Below, piece by piece: positions 25,133 to 34,741 of a stretch of 64,000 nucleotides of DNA. The notes below the pieces were generated by a model. That model searched no databases. It had not been told where the DNA came from and saw nothing but the letters and a program-made list of their open reading frames with translations. The position numbers and the translations under genes were made by a program. Position 1 is the stretch's first letter. Each line of letters opens with the position of its first letter. This DNA comes from an uncultured Candidatus Entotheonella sp. (lineage in GTDB: Bacteria; Tectomicrobia; Entotheonellia; Entotheonellales; Entotheonellaceae): contig OX639990.1 of assembly GCA_951828535.1 (NCBI GenBank), positions 3,335,300-3,399,299 of the forward strand, given 5' to 3'.

Positions 25133-25162
25133 GTAGCTCGGATTAGCGTAGCGCAAGCCGAC
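25133..25162. repeat. Dispersed palindrome, family B, copy 2
   Basis: GTAGCTCGGATTAGCGTAGC, then GCAAGCCGAC; a variant of the 18159 and 54906 elements in opposite orientation. Confidence 0.7.
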
Positions 25163-25179
25163 AGTTCACCCGGTGCTGC

Positions 25180-25608
25180 TCACCCGCAGGTCGGCGGCAC
25201 GGAAATCTCGCCCCGGTTCAGCAGGCCGATGAGCTCGGCGTCGCCCGCCAGAAAGTCGAACGCCGGCAATTGATCCGGGGCAGCCCAGCGAATCTGCTCA
25301 AAGGCGTGGTTGCGCAGTTCGCCGCTGAAGCGGGTGACGTGGTGAAAGACGATCTTGACGCGGTAGACCCCTGGATAGTCGTGCTGCGTGCGGTACAGTT
25401 TCGCACCGATGTCGGCCACGATGCCCAATTCCTCCTGCAACTCCCGGCGCAGGGCCGCCTCGCTGCTCTCGCCCGCCTCCAGCTTGCCGCCGGGAAATTC
25501 CCACTGCAACGCGAACGCCGCATCACGCCGCCGCTGGCAAACAAGCAAGGCACCGTGACGCTGAATGAGCCCGGCTACGACGGTCAGGATGGGCAATGCG
25601 GAGGACAT
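25180..25608 (-). CDS. mutT: NUDIX hydrolase, MutT-like
   Basis: 142 residues with a complete Nudix box: GGKLEAGESSEAALRRELQE then ELGI (G-x5-E-x7-REUxEExGU). LLVCQRRRDAAFALQWEFPGG before the box is the MutT hallmark. It would hydrolyse 8-oxo-dGTP to the monophosphate, limiting mutagenesis. An upstream gap of about 60 bases separates it from the divergently transcribed methyltransferase. The gene symbol is given by family similarity only. Confidence 0.87.
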   Translation of the reverse strand: MSSALPILTVVAGLIQRHGALLVCQRRRDAAFALQWEFPGGKLEAGESSEAALRRELQEELGIVADIGAKLYRTQHDYPGVYRVKIVFHHVTRFSGELRNHAFEQIRWAAPDQLPAFDFLAGDAELIGLLNRGEISVPPTCG

Positions 25609-25671
25609 GAAAAGAACTCCTAAGTATAGTCTACATTGACATTATGACGTCTGGACGTCTATAGTGCGCTC

Positions 25672-26808
25672 ATGAAACAGACCAGTAACAGACAGGCGCC
25701 GGGTCGGGTGCGTGATGCGATCATTCAGGTTTTGAAGCTAGCATCCGACGGTTTATCGGCGAAGCAGATCGCGGAACGGGTCGCAAGCGTCAACGGGCCC
25801 ATTCCTGAGTCGTCAATCCGCTCGTATCTTAGCCTGAACACACCCGATACCTTCGTCAGGGAGAACCGGGGCGTGTACAGGCTCGGCGGGGATTACGGCG
25901 CCGAATTGCAACGGCCCCTGTTCGAAGTTGCGGCCCAGAGAAAGCCGTTCACGTTCGGCAGGGCAACCCTGTTTCACGCCAACGCCCTCGATTGGCTCCC
26001 CGACCAGGCAGACAACTCGATTCACGCAATCGTGACCGACCCCCCATATGGCTTGCAGGAATACACGGCGAAGGAGCAAGCAAAGCTCCGCAGCGGCAAG
26101 GGGGGCGTTTGGCGCATACCCCCGTCATTTGACGGGCACACGCGTTCGCCGCTGCCACGCTTTACGACCTTGACCGGCTTCCAGAAGGGTTCCCTGCGGG
26201 AGTTTTTCTTCATCTGGGCACGGCTTCTGGTGCCCAAGCTCGTGCCAGGGGCCAATGTGGTCGTGGCTTCCAATCCGATGCTGTCCGACATTGTCTCGGC
26301 GGCCTTGTCGGACGCGGGACTTGAAAGGCGGGGCGCCATTGTCAGACTCGTGATGACCATGCGCGGCGGTGACCGCCCGAAGGCAGCGCATCAAGAATTT
26401 GCCGGGGTGAGCGTGCTTCCGAGGTCGATGTGGGAGCCTTGGGTTCTGTTCCGCAGACCGATTGAAGGCAGGGCACAGGATAATCTGCGAAAGTGGAAGA
26501 CCGGAGGCTTTCGCAGGCCCTCGGCGTGTTTGCCATTTGGAGACGTAATCCAGTCTTCCCCGACGCGAAAGCGCGAGAGGCTTATCGCTCCCCATCCAAG
26601 CCTGAAGCCGCAGGCGTTCTTGCGACAACTCATCCGGGGCGCCCTTCCCCTCGGCGAGGGCGTCGTCGTCGATCCGTTCGCGGGTGCGGGTTCCACCCTG
26701 GCGGCGGCAGAAGCAATTGGATACGCATCGCTGGGCGTCGAAAGCGATCCCGTGTATTTCGACATGGCAGCCAAGGCCATACAACCGCTGGCGGAGATCG
26801 AAACCTGA
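25672..26808 (+). CDS. DNA methyltransferase of a type II-like R-M system (beta class)
   Basis: 378 residues. Residues about 10-75 form a winged-helix-like domain (LKLASDGLSAKQIAERVAS, GVYRL). Catalytic motif IV TDPPYG precedes the AdoMet motif I DPFAGAGST near the C-terminus, the order of beta-class N6-adenine or N4-cytosine amino-methyltransferases. HPSLKPQAFLRQLI sits before motif I as expected. It converges on a candidate restriction enzyme gene ending 14 bases away. Composition is somewhat less GC-rich than neighbours, consistent with transfer. Confidence 0.9.
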   Translation: MKQTSNRQAPGRVRDAIIQVLKLASDGLSAKQIAERVASVNGPIPESSIRSYLSLNTPDTFVRENRGVYRLGGDYGAELQRPLFEVAAQRKPFTFGRATLFHANALDWLPDQADNSIHAIVTDPPYGLQEYTAKEQAKLRSGKGGVWRIPPSFDGHTRSPLPRFTTLTGFQKGSLREFFFIWARLLVPKLVPGANVVVASNPMLSDIVSAALSDAGLERRGAIVRLVMTMRGGDRPKAAHQEFAGVSVLPRSMWEPWVLFRRPIEGRAQDNLRKWKTGGFRRPSACLPFGDVIQSSPTRKRERLIAPHPSLKPQAFLRQLIRGALPLGEGVVVDPFAGAGSTLAAAEAIGYASLGVESDPVYFDMAAKAIQPLAEIET

Positions 26809-26822
26809 CAACATGACTCCGC

Positions 26823-27425
26823 CTAAACCATGTACAGCCAGTTCTGCCGCAGCTTCCTGATCCCGTGCCGGTCTAGTGTGGCGGTCCGTGTGCCAAGTTC
26901 ACCGCGCGGATTACGCCTGAAGTCCTCTACGCCAACCTGACTCAGGTACACTTCAGTAAACGTCGTGGGCCGCCTGTCCGACGCCGGCTCTGTTTCATTG
27001 TCGACGCTGTAGACAAAGACGCACATCCACTGTTCTCGTGCGCCGTGGGTATCAACCGCTCCTCCTTTCTTCCGTGTCGTTTTGATCTCCACGCCCTGGC
27101 TGCCTGCCTTCACCGCATTTTCCGGGTAAACGCCCTGCACAATGAGGTCCGGATGGCCGTTGAAATAGGTGTTTTCGGTCAAAACCCGCGAATGCCTGGC
27201 CAAGCTGGACGTCAACATATCAGAGAGAACGCCGGACATGATAGCCGGGCGCAGCATATCGTCGAGGCGCTGCAATCCTTTGCTGACTAAGTTGGCATTT
27301 ACGTCGTAGAAAAAGTCGTAAACGTCTTGCATTGCCGAGTCAAAATCCCGGATGCGAAGCTCGTAAGGAAGCGATATCATCGGATTGAAGCTTGCTTGGT
27401 TGACAATGTTGCGGTTGATCGGCAT
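26823..27425 (-). CDS. Candidate type II restriction endonuclease
   Basis: 200 residues. NGHPDLIVQGVYPENAVKAG followed by SQGVEIKTTRKKGG fits a PD-(D/E)xK nuclease core (Asp in PDLIV, Glu-x-Lys in EIK). The surrounding mix of helices and strands, REQWMCVFVYSVDNE and FTEVYLSQVGVEDF, is typical of small restriction enzymes that sense product or partner strands. Its convergent position next to a DNA methyltransferase is the main support. ATG 27425 has AGGA about 12 bases upstream. Recognition site unknown. Confidence 0.75.
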   Translation of the reverse strand: MPINRNIVNQASFNPMISLPYELRIRDFDSAMQDVYDFFYDVNANLVSKGLQRLDDMLRPAIMSGVLSDMLTSSLARHSRVLTENTYFNGHPDLIVQGVYPENAVKAGSQGVEIKTTRKKGGAVDTHGAREQWMCVFVYSVDNETEPASDRRPTTFTEVYLSQVGVEDFRRNPRGELGTRTATLDRHGIRKLRQNWLYMV

Positions 27426-27575
27426 TTAACAAGTGTCCTTTGGGCCCAGAGAAGACTTACGGTTGCTTTCTATACCCTCATTTTATACCAGCACAACGAT
27501 CGGGGCATCGAATAATCCCCTCGCTGGCTGGTGGGCTTGTGATAGACAGTGGCGCGCTTGGCGAGGAGACGAGGC

Positions 27576-28994
27576 ATGATACCTGTTGTGCTGTCGGGAG
27601 GAAGCGGAACGCGGCTGTGGCCGGTGTCGAGGGCATCGTGGCCGAAGCCGTTCTGCGACCTGTTCGACGAGCCCCTGTACCTGAAAACGCTGAAGCGGCT
27701 GCTGCCTCTGGGCAGCCCGTGGACGGTGACTGTGCGGGCGCTGCAGGCCCGCACGCGCGAGGCGTGCGGTCAGGTCGGCTTGCCGGAGGCGCAGGTCATT
27801 TACGAGCCGTTCGGCCGCAACACGGCGCCGGCCATCGCGCTGCTGTGCCGCCTGTTTGCCCTGTCGGGCAGGGGCGGCGAGGTGGTGGGCATCTTTCCGG
27901 CGGACCATCTGGTTCAGGATGGCGAGGTTCTGCGGCAGGCGGTCGAACTGGGCGCCGACTACGCCGCCAAGGGCGAGGTGGTTACCCTCGGCGTGACCCC
28001 AACGCGCCCGGCGGTGATGTTCGGCTACATCGAGACCGCGGGCGACGCTCCGGTCCGGGAAATCCCCTGCGTTGTGACCGCCAAGCAGTTTGTCGAAAAA
28101 CCGGACGAGGCCACGGCGCGCCGGTTGCTCGCCGCCGGCAACTGCCTGTGGAACGCCGGCATCTTCCTGTTCCGTGTCGACACGATGGTCGGGCACTTCC
28201 AATCGCTGCTGCCCGACTTGTGGCGGCGCATGGAAACCATCCACGCCGGCTGCTCGAATCTCGAGTCCGTCTATGAGGAAATCGAGCCGCTCAGCTTCGA
28301 CCACGGCATCCTGGAGCGCCTGGCTTCCCTGCTGTGCATTCCCTGTGACATCGGCTGGAGCGACATCGGCTCCTGGGAAGAGGTGAGCGCCCTGCCGAAC
28401 GGCGGCGACCCCGGCGCGCATGTGTTCACGGCTGACGCCGACAACAACTACGTGCACCCACAAGACTCGAAGGTGTACGGCTTGGCTGGCGTGGACGACC
28501 TCATCATCGTCGATACCGACGACGCCCTGTTGGTGACCCGCAAGGGCCAGAGCCACCGGGTGCGGGAAATCGTAGAGGCCGTCAGGCAGCAGGGCCTGCC
28601 CGCCGCCGCGCAGCACGACCACCGCTTCGACTCACGCCCGTGGGGCCGCTACGAGGTGCTGGCAGCGCCGGATCATTTCAAGGCCAAGCTTATCACCGTG
28701 GCGCCGCACGCCCGCCTGTCCTACCAATCCCACGAGCGCCGCGAGGAGCACTGGCTCGTCGTGCGCGGCGCCGGGCAGGTCGTCCTCGACGGCCTTACCC
28801 GCGACGTCAAAATCGGCGACCACGTCTTCGTGGCCAAAGGCTGCCGACACCGCATGATCAATCCCCACGACAGCGACCTGCAGTTCGTCGAAATCCAGCT
28901 CGGCAGTTATTTCGGCGAGGACGACATCACCCGCTACCAGGACGACTATCAGAGGGCCACAGACCCACCCGACGGCGGCGCGGAGCGCCCCTGA
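27576..28994 (+). CDS. manC: Mannose-1-phosphate guanylyltransferase / mannose-6-phosphate isomerase
   Basis: 472 residues from ATG 27576, preceded by GGAGACGAGG. The N-terminal nucleotidyltransferase has VVLSGGSGTRLWPVSRASWP, the GxGxRLxP..KP signature, FPADHLVQD and FVEKPDEATARRLL; the C-terminal cupin has RPWGRYEVLAA, RLSYQSHERREEHWLVVRG and GCRHRMINPHDSDLQFVEIQ, the type II PMI fold. It forms GDP-mannose for LPS, capsule or other glycans. No glycosyltransferases flank it, so it appears as a stand-alone housekeeping copy. Confidence 0.93.
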   Translation: MIPVVLSGGSGTRLWPVSRASWPKPFCDLFDEPLYLKTLKRLLPLGSPWTVTVRALQARTREACGQVGLPEAQVIYEPFGRNTAPAIALLCRLFALSGRGGEVVGIFPADHLVQDGEVLRQAVELGADYAAKGEVVTLGVTPTRPAVMFGYIETAGDAPVREIPCVVTAKQFVEKPDEATARRLLAAGNCLWNAGIFLFRVDTMVGHFQSLLPDLWRRMETIHAGCSNLESVYEEIEPLSFDHGILERLASLLCIPCDIGWSDIGSWEEVSALPNGGDPGAHVFTADADNNYVHPQDSKVYGLAGVDDLIIVDTDDALLVTRKGQSHRVREIVEAVRQQGLPAAAQHDHRFDSRPWGRYEVLAAPDHFKAKLITVAPHARLSYQSHERREEHWLVVRGAGQVVLDGLTRDVKIGDHVFVAKGCRHRMINPHDSDLQFVEIQLGSYFGEDDITRYQDDYQRATDPPDGGAERP

Positions 28995-29161
28995 TACTGC
29001 GCCAGCCCACCCGTCCTTGCGCGGTGTATCGTTTGACACTACCATGGCGCACTTTTTTGGCGTGCCGAACCGGCCCATCACTTCCCCGCTTTTGGCAGGC
29101 GTCGCGCGAAGACCCGGCCAAGTCGGCGCCGCCGGTCTGCCCTCAGACGCCCGGCACCACA

Positions 29162-29188
29162 GCTCGCCGAAGCGGAGCGTCGGCGAGC
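29162..29188 (+). promoter_or_regulatory. Strong hairpin in the khpA leader
   Basis: GCTCGCCGA / TCGGCGAGC, a perfect 9-bp stem with a 9-base loop, 57 bases before the KhpA start. No T run follows, so it is not a plain terminator; it may be a leader structure or processing site. Confidence 0.4.
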
Positions 29189-29245
29189 GTAAAAGACAGG
29201 GCGCCGGGAGCGCTAGCGACCGATACCTTGGTTGAGGGGAACCCG

Positions 29246-29476
29246 ATGAAGGAACTTATCGAACAGATCGCCAAGACCATTGTTGAGAACCCCGAGGAAG
29301 TCCAGGTCAGAGCTATCGAGGGCGAACACGCGGTAGTCATTGAGTTGCGCGTCGCCCCCGGCGACATCGGCAAGGTCATCGGCAAGCAGGGTCGCACCAT
29401 CACCGCCATGCGAACCATCCTGAACGCCGCCAGAGCCCAGAAAGAAAAACGCCAGATCCTCGAAGTGATCGAGTAG
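29246..29476 (+). CDS. khpA: KH-domain RNA-binding protein KhpA
   Basis: 76 residues, essentially one type II KH domain. ELRVAPGDIGKVIGKQGRTI contains the GxxG loop (GKQG) in the context IGKVIGKQGRT, and AMRTILNAARAQKEKR completes the C-terminal helix. The usual length for the KhpA/YlqC family. It binds RNA, often as a dimer with KhpB, in ribosome biogenesis or sRNA control. In many genomes it sits in an rpsP-khpA-rimM operon; that context is absent here. ATG 29246 after GAGGGGAACCC. Confidence 0.93.
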   Translation: MKELIEQIAKTIVENPEEVQVRAIEGEHAVVIELRVAPGDIGKVIGKQGRTITAMRTILNAARAQKEKRQILEVIE

Positions 29477-29548
29477 AACCCCGCGGGTTTGCCCCGCCCA
29501 CCCGGCGCGCCGTCGCCTTCCGGTCTTATCCCTATTCCCGGAGTTGCA

Positions 29549-31468
29549 ATGAAAGCCCCTCGATCCACCCGGTACACGCGATGGACGCGCATGGTCTGCC
29601 TGGTGCTGACACTGCTGTTCCTCGCCGGGTGTTCAAGGCCGCCAGCACCAACGCCCGAGCCCGAGCCGCCGCAGACCAGCGTCGAACCGAGCGCCGAAGA
29701 GGTGTTCGCGGCCGCTTCGGCGTTGCGCCGCAACGAGCGCAACGCCGAAGCGTTGCAGGCGTTCGCCGACTTCATGGAGCGGTTCCCCGACAGCCCACTG
29801 GGCGACGACGCGCGGCTGGCCATCGGGAAATTGGCCGCCGCGTTGAACCGTCTGGATGACGCCGCGGCGGCCTACACGGACCTGATCGGCAACTTCCCGG
29901 ATTCCGAGCTGCGGGCGGAGGCGTATCTGGGCCTGGGACGGATGCGCTACGATCAGCGGGACTACGCCAGCAGCTGGGTGGCCCTGCAGGACGCCCTTGA
30001 CGCCTCCCCCACGCCGGCGCAGGCGGCGCGCGCCCATTACCACCTCGGCGCCGCGTCGGTTGCCCTGCGAACATACGGGGAAGCCATCAGCGAATTGGCC
30101 ATGGCTGCTGCTGCTGACGATCCGGCGCTGGCCAAAAAAGCCCGCGACCTGCTCGGCGACGTCGTCCGCGACCACCTCGACGCCCCGCAGCTCGATGCCC
30201 TTTCGCATCGCTTTCCGGCCGTCTATCCCGGCGACCTGATCCTGGCCCAACTGGCGCAAAGGCACCGCAGCGCCGGCAACGTGCCGTCCGAAGTCGACGC
30301 CCTGCGCCGCCTGGCCGCCGCCTTCGCGGAGCATCCCGGCGCCGCCACGACGCTGGAACGCTTGCAAACGCTTGAGGCCATGCTTGACACCGACCCCACC
30401 CGGCTCGGCGTTCTGATGCCGCTGTCCGGCCCCACCGGGCCGATCGGCAGGTCGGCCCTGCAGAGCGTGCAACTCGCCCTCGACATGCTGCAACGACGCC
30501 ATGCCGATCTCGACCTGTCGCTGGTCATTCGCGACACCGGCGCCAGCACCGAGACGGCCCGCAACGCGCTGCACGCCTTGGCCGAGGAAGCACACGTCAT
30601 TGGCGTCATCGGCCCGCTGCTCAGCCAGACCGCCGAGAAGCTGGCGCCCCTCGCCGACAAGCTGGGCGTGCCGCTCATCTCGCCATTCGCGCGCGACAGT
30701 CAGTTCCCGCTGCTCAGCCGCTACGCCTTTCGCAACAGCCTGACCGATGCCATGCAGGGCCGTCTACTGGCCTCGTACGCCACCCAACGGCTGGCCCGCA
30801 GGCGTTTCGCCATCCTTTACCCGGACGATGCCTATGGCGCCGCGCTCGCCGATCACTTCAGCGCCGCGCTCGCCGACCACAACGGCCGGGTGGTGGTGAA
30901 AGCCGCCTATCCACCCGCCGCCCAGGACGTCCACCGCGCCGTGCGGCGTATCCGCACCGAGACGTACGATGCCCTGCTGGTGCCGGACTACGCCGACAAC
31001 ATCGCGCGCCTCGCCCCGGAGCTGGCCTATGATGCGGAAGCCGGGGTCCAGTTGTTGGGAACTGACGGCTGGAACCATTCGGAGATCACGACCATCCCGG
31101 CGTGGGTGGTGGATGGGGCGGTATTCGTGGACGGCTTCTACGCGGATTCGCCGGTGCCGCACGTGGCGGCGTTCGTGAGCGCTTTTCGCGACCGCTACGG
31201 CGCCGTTCCCGATCTGCTGGCAGCGCAGGCCTACGACACCCTGATGATGTGCGCCCAGGTGCTGCGAACCGGGGCGCGAACGCGCCCCGAACTGCGCGAC
31301 GGCTTGGCGCGGATACGCGGCTTCCCCGGCGTCTCCGGCGTCACGACGATGAACGCCGATGGGGATGCGGAAAAAGTGCTTTACGTGTTGAGCGTTCGGG
31401 AGGGCGAGATCATCCAGATCAACGCGCCGGCGTTTCAGCATCCCGACGCCGGCGATCCAGTTGATTGA
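29549..31468 (+). CDS. LpoA-like lipoprotein: TPR region plus periplasmic-binding fold
   Basis: 639 residues from ATG 29549. Signal peptide and lipobox VLTLLFLAGC, followed by SRPPAPTPEPEPP. An N-terminal TPR array (about 45-285; ALQAFADFMERFPDSPLGDD, AYTDLIGNFPDSELRAEAYLG) is followed by a type I periplasmic-binding-like domain: RLGVLMPLSGPTGPIGRSA, VIGVIGPLLSQTAEKLAPL, FAILYPDDAYGAALADHF. This architecture matches LpoA, the outer-membrane activator of PBP1A. The PBP1A gene converges on it and their 3' ends overlap by 50 bases. Confidence 0.88.
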   Translation: MKAPRSTRYTRWTRMVCLVLTLLFLAGCSRPPAPTPEPEPPQTSVEPSAEEVFAAASALRRNERNAEALQAFADFMERFPDSPLGDDARLAIGKLAAALNRLDDAAAAYTDLIGNFPDSELRAEAYLGLGRMRYDQRDYASSWVALQDALDASPTPAQAARAHYHLGAASVALRTYGEAISELAMAAAADDPALAKKARDLLGDVVRDHLDAPQLDALSHRFPAVYPGDLILAQLAQRHRSAGNVPSEVDALRRLAAAFAEHPGAATTLERLQTLEAMLDTDPTRLGVLMPLSGPTGPIGRSALQSVQLALDMLQRRHADLDLSLVIRDTGASTETARNALHALAEEAHVIGVIGPLLSQTAEKLAPLADKLGVPLISPFARDSQFPLLSRYAFRNSLTDAMQGRLLASYATQRLARRRFAILYPDDAYGAALADHFSAALADHNGRVVVKAAYPPAAQDVHRAVRRIRTETYDALLVPDYADNIARLAPELAYDAEAGVQLLGTDGWNHSEITTIPAWVVDGAVFVDGFYADSPVPHVAAFVSAFRDRYGAVPDLLAAQAYDTLMMCAQVLRTGARTRPELRDGLARIRGFPGVSGVTTMNADGDAEKVLYVLSVREGEIIQINAPAFQHPDAGDPVD

Positions 31469-34016
31469 GCCTTCGGCGGGACGGCGGAACGGTATCGCCG
31501 GTGGGGGCCGAAGGCTCGGCCAACAGGGGAACGGCTGTCACCGTGCCGTTGATCAAGGCGGCGGTTGAGGTGGCGTAATTCGGGTCGATGAACACCTCGA
31601 AATAGGGGTCGCCCTCCGGCGTGCGCGTGATGGCAGCCGTTTCATCCTGCGCGGCCTGACGGACAAAGCGGATGCCCGGCGGGACCGGAAAAGCCGTCAC
31701 CGGGTGCCCCTGCAACGCCTTTTGCATGAACGCCAGCCAGATCGGCGCCGCCACCCGGCCGCCGCTCTCGCGTTTGCCCAGCGAGATCTGATTGTCGAAT
31801 CCCACCCATACGCCGGTGACGATCTCGGGCGTATAGCCGATAAACCAAGCGTCGTGGAAGTCGTTCGTGGTACCCGTCTTGCCTGCTGCCGGGCGCTTCA
31901 GGGCACGCACGCGCCGCCCGGTGCCATACTGCACAGCGCTCTCCAGCATGTTGGTGACGGTATAGGCCACCTCCGGGCTCATCACGCGCTGCGCCGTCAG
32001 CATGTGCTCTTCTTTAATCGTTCCATAGCGGTCCACGATGCGGGTAATGAACACCGGCTCGGTATGAATCCCCTGGTTGGCGAACACCCCGTAGAGGGTC
32101 GTTACGTCGAGCAGCGTCATCTCCGCGGCCCCCAAGGCCAGGGAAAGCACGCACGGCAACTCGCGGCGCAAACCGAGCCGCCGGGCATAGGCGCAGGCAG
32201 CGTCTACGCCGATTCGCTCCAGCACGTTGATGGTCGCCAGATTGCGCGACTTGGTAAGCGCCAGGCGCATCGGGATCGGCCCGAGGAATTCTTCGTCATA
32301 GTTTTCCGGTTCCCACGTGCCTCCCCCGGGAATCTCGCGCACGATGGGCTCGTCGAAGACCTGCGAGGTCGGATTCATGCCGGCTTCGATGGCGGCGGCG
32401 AAGATGACCGGCTTGAACGCCGAACCGGGTTGCCGTACCGCCCGCAGCGCCCGGTTGAACTGGCTGCTGTCAAAGTCGTAGCCGCCGATCATGGCCAATA
32501 CGTGGTTGCTGCTGGCCTCCAGCGCCAACAACGCCCCCTGCACCTCCGGGTCCTGCTCCAGCGCCAACTCGTGCGACGACTCCTCGGGGTCGGCCTGCGT
32601 GACCCGCACCCGTACGACGTCGCCGCGCCGCAGCAATTGCGTCACGTCGCCGTCGAACTCGTCCGGCTCGCCGACCACCGATCGGATCCACTCGATGCCC
32701 GCCGGCTTGATCACGCCGCGCGACTTGCGGACGGCCACGGTGGCGCTATCCGCCTGCGCCTCCAGCACCACGCCGGTCAACAAGTCCCCGTCGTGCACCT
32801 TCGGAGAGGCGCCGTGCGTCATGGTGATCTTCTCGATCAGCGTGGTGTTGCGGGCGGCGTCCGAGGTGAGCACCACGCTGCGAGAGGGCCGCTTCCAAGT
32901 GCCGCGGCGGATGCGCTTGTCCACCGTCAACAGGCCATCCTGGATGGCCCGTTGCGCCGCCTGTTGCAGCCGCATATCCAGCGTCGTGTGCACCGTGAAG
33001 CCGCCGCGGTACAGCGCCGTCGGGCCGTATTCGTCTTCCAGATGCTGACGCACGCGCTCAATGAAATACGGCGCCTTGTTGACGCGATGGGTGACGTGCG
33101 GACGCTCGCCGGGAGAGCACAGCGGTTCCTGCTCCGCCGCGGTCGCCGCTTCGGGACCCAGATAACCCTCGTCTACCATGCGCCGCAGGACGTGTGCCCG
33201 CCGCCGCAGGCCGCGCTGTGGGTTTCTCAGCGGTGAATACGTGTTCGGGGCCGGCGGCAGACCGGCGATCATGGCGCCATCGGCGAGGCTGAGATCGGCC
33301 ACGGATTTGTTGCAGTAAAGCTGGGCTGCCGCCTCGATGCCGTAGGTGTTGTGGCCGTAAAAAATCTGGTTCAGATAGATTTGCAGGATGCTGTCTTTGT
33401 CGTACTGCTGCTCGATGCGACGGGCCAGAATGGCCTCGCGAACTTTGCGCCGCAGCGTGCGCTCGCGGGTGAGGAAGAGATTGCGCGCCACCTGTTGGGT
33501 GATCGTGCTGGCGCCCTCGCGGGTGGTGCCGGCGCGCAGGTTCACCCAGACGGCGCGCCCGATGCCGATGTAATCCACGCCGCCGTGCGAGTAGAAACGG
33601 CTGTCTTCGGCGGCAATCGTCGCGTGCCGCACGTAGATGGGGATTTCGGTGAGGTGCACCAGGCGGCGTTTTTCGACGAAGAACTCGGCGATCAGCTGTT
33701 CGTGGCGGTCGTACACCTCGGTGACCAGGCTGGGCTGATAATCTTCGAGCGCCGCCACGTCGGGTAAGTCGGTCGCCAGGCCCCGATACGCGACGTAGCC
33801 CGCCGTGCCGACGCCGGCAATGCCCAACAACATCGAAACGGCAAAGCCGACGAGCACGCGACGCAGGATGCGCCGCAGGATGCGCCGCCGCCGCTGGGCC
33901 CGGGCCGACCGTCTCGGCGGTTGCGCGCCGCTGTTGCGTATCGGCGCTCTGACGTTTGCGTGTGGACTCCGCGACCTGCCGTGACTCGGCGGGCGCTTCT
34001 GCGGTTCTTCTCTCAT
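31419..34016 (-). CDS. mrcA: Class A penicillin-binding protein 1A
   Basis: 865 residues. A basic cytoplasmic tail, membrane helix at about 55-78, GT51 glycosyltransferase with AAEDSRFYSHGGVDYIGIGR, the catalytic Glu and TITQQVARNLFLTRERT, an OB-like insertion, and a transpeptidase domain with the SxxK motif PGSAFKPVIFA, SRN in TKSRNLATIN and KTG in AGKTGTTNDFHDAWF. It polymerises and cross-links peptidoglycan in the periplasm. Start ATG overlaps the UDG stop (ATGA). Last gene of the minus-strand operon from 39235; convergent with the LpoA-like gene. Confidence 0.96.
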   Translation of the reverse strand: MREEPQKRPPSHGRSRSPHANVRAPIRNSGAQPPRRSARAQRRRRILRRILRRVLVGFAVSMLLGIAGVGTAGYVAYRGLATDLPDVAALEDYQPSLVTEVYDRHEQLIAEFFVEKRRLVHLTEIPIYVRHATIAAEDSRFYSHGGVDYIGIGRAVWVNLRAGTTREGASTITQQVARNLFLTRERTLRRKVREAILARRIEQQYDKDSILQIYLNQIFYGHNTYGIEAAAQLYCNKSVADLSLADGAMIAGLPPAPNTYSPLRNPQRGLRRRAHVLRRMVDEGYLGPEAATAAEQEPLCSPGERPHVTHRVNKAPYFIERVRQHLEDEYGPTALYRGGFTVHTTLDMRLQQAAQRAIQDGLLTVDKRIRRGTWKRPSRSVVLTSDAARNTTLIEKITMTHGASPKVHDGDLLTGVVLEAQADSATVAVRKSRGVIKPAGIEWIRSVVGEPDEFDGDVTQLLRRGDVVRVRVTQADPEESSHELALEQDPEVQGALLALEASSNHVLAMIGGYDFDSSQFNRALRAVRQPGSAFKPVIFAAAIEAGMNPTSQVFDEPIVREIPGGGTWEPENYDEEFLGPIPMRLALTKSRNLATINVLERIGVDAACAYARRLGLRRELPCVLSLALGAAEMTLLDVTTLYGVFANQGIHTEPVFITRIVDRYGTIKEEHMLTAQRVMSPEVAYTVTNMLESAVQYGTGRRVRALKRPAAGKTGTTNDFHDAWFIGYTPEIVTGVWVGFDNQISLGKRESGGRVAAPIWLAFMQKALQGHPVTAFPVPPGIRFVRQAAQDETAAITRTPEGDPYFEVFIDPNYATSTAALINGTVTAVPLLAEPSAPTGDTVPPSRRRLNQLDRRRRDAETPAR

Positions 34017-34741
34017 CTCCCTTGTCCTCCCCGGCCCGGCAGGCCCAATTCACGCTGAATGTCCTGCATGTCCTCCCACACCTTACGCTTGTCCTGCGGA
34101 TTGCGCAGCAGGTACGCCGGGTGGAAGGTGGGCCGCACCAGGATATCGCCCATCGGGTGAAATCGTCCGCGCAGGCGCGAGATGCGCTCATCGGTACGCA
34201 GCAGGGCCTGCGCCGCAAACGCGCCGAGGGCGCAGATGACGCGTGGCTTCAGGCAGGCGAGTTGCTCGTCGATGATCGGCCGGCACGCCGCCACCTCGTC
34301 GGGCTGCGGGTTGCGGTTCTGCGGCGGGCGGCACTTGATGACGTTGAGAATGTAGACGTCCTGACGGGTCAGACCGATGGCCTGAATGATGCGGCTGAGA
34401 AGCTGGCCGGCGGCGCCGACGAACGGCTCGCCCTGGAGGTCCTCGTCGCGTCCCGGCGCCTCGCCGACGAATACCAGGTCAGCCGCCGGGTTGCCGGTGC
34501 CGAACACCACCTGCCGGCGGCCCTCGTGCAGTCGGCAGGCCTGGCAATCCCTGACGGAGGCCGCCAGTTGCGCCAACTGCGCGGCGGCGTCGGCTACGGA
34601 CGGCGCCGCGCTTGAGACGTTCGGGTCCACCGCGCCGCCGCGCGGCGATGGCAGCACCAGCGGCAGTTCCGTAACGCCGAGGCGCTGCAAATAGCGCACG
34701 TAGTCGCGCGCCGCGGCCGCGGCGGCGCCGGTCGGATTCAT
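34013..34741 (-). CDS. Family 4 (Fe-S) uracil-DNA glycosylase
   Basis: 242 residues. Four cluster-type Cys are visible: two in [12 protein letters not shown], one in [17 protein letters not shown] and one in [27 protein letters not shown] is the uracil-pocket GEAPG-E/D motif and [13 protein letters not shown] the C-terminal catalytic-loop motif. An Ala-rich N-terminal extension of about 40 residues ([14 protein letters not shown]) precedes it. It removes uracil from deaminated DNA. Start overlaps the CoaBC stop, stop overlaps the PBP1A start, so it is fully embedded in the operon. Confidence 0.94.
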   Translation of the reverse strand: MNPTGAAAAAARDYVRYLQRLGVTELPLVLPSPRGGAVDPNVSSAAPSVADAAAQLAQLAASVRDCQACRLHEGRRQVVFGTGNPAADLVFVGEAPGRDEDLQGEPFVGAAGQLLSRIIQAIGLTRQDVYILNVIKCRPPQNRNPQPDEVAACRPIIDEQLACLKPRVICALGAFAAQALLRTDERISRLRGRFHPMGDILVRPTFHPAYLLRNPQDKRKVWEDMQDIQRELGLPGRGGQGR

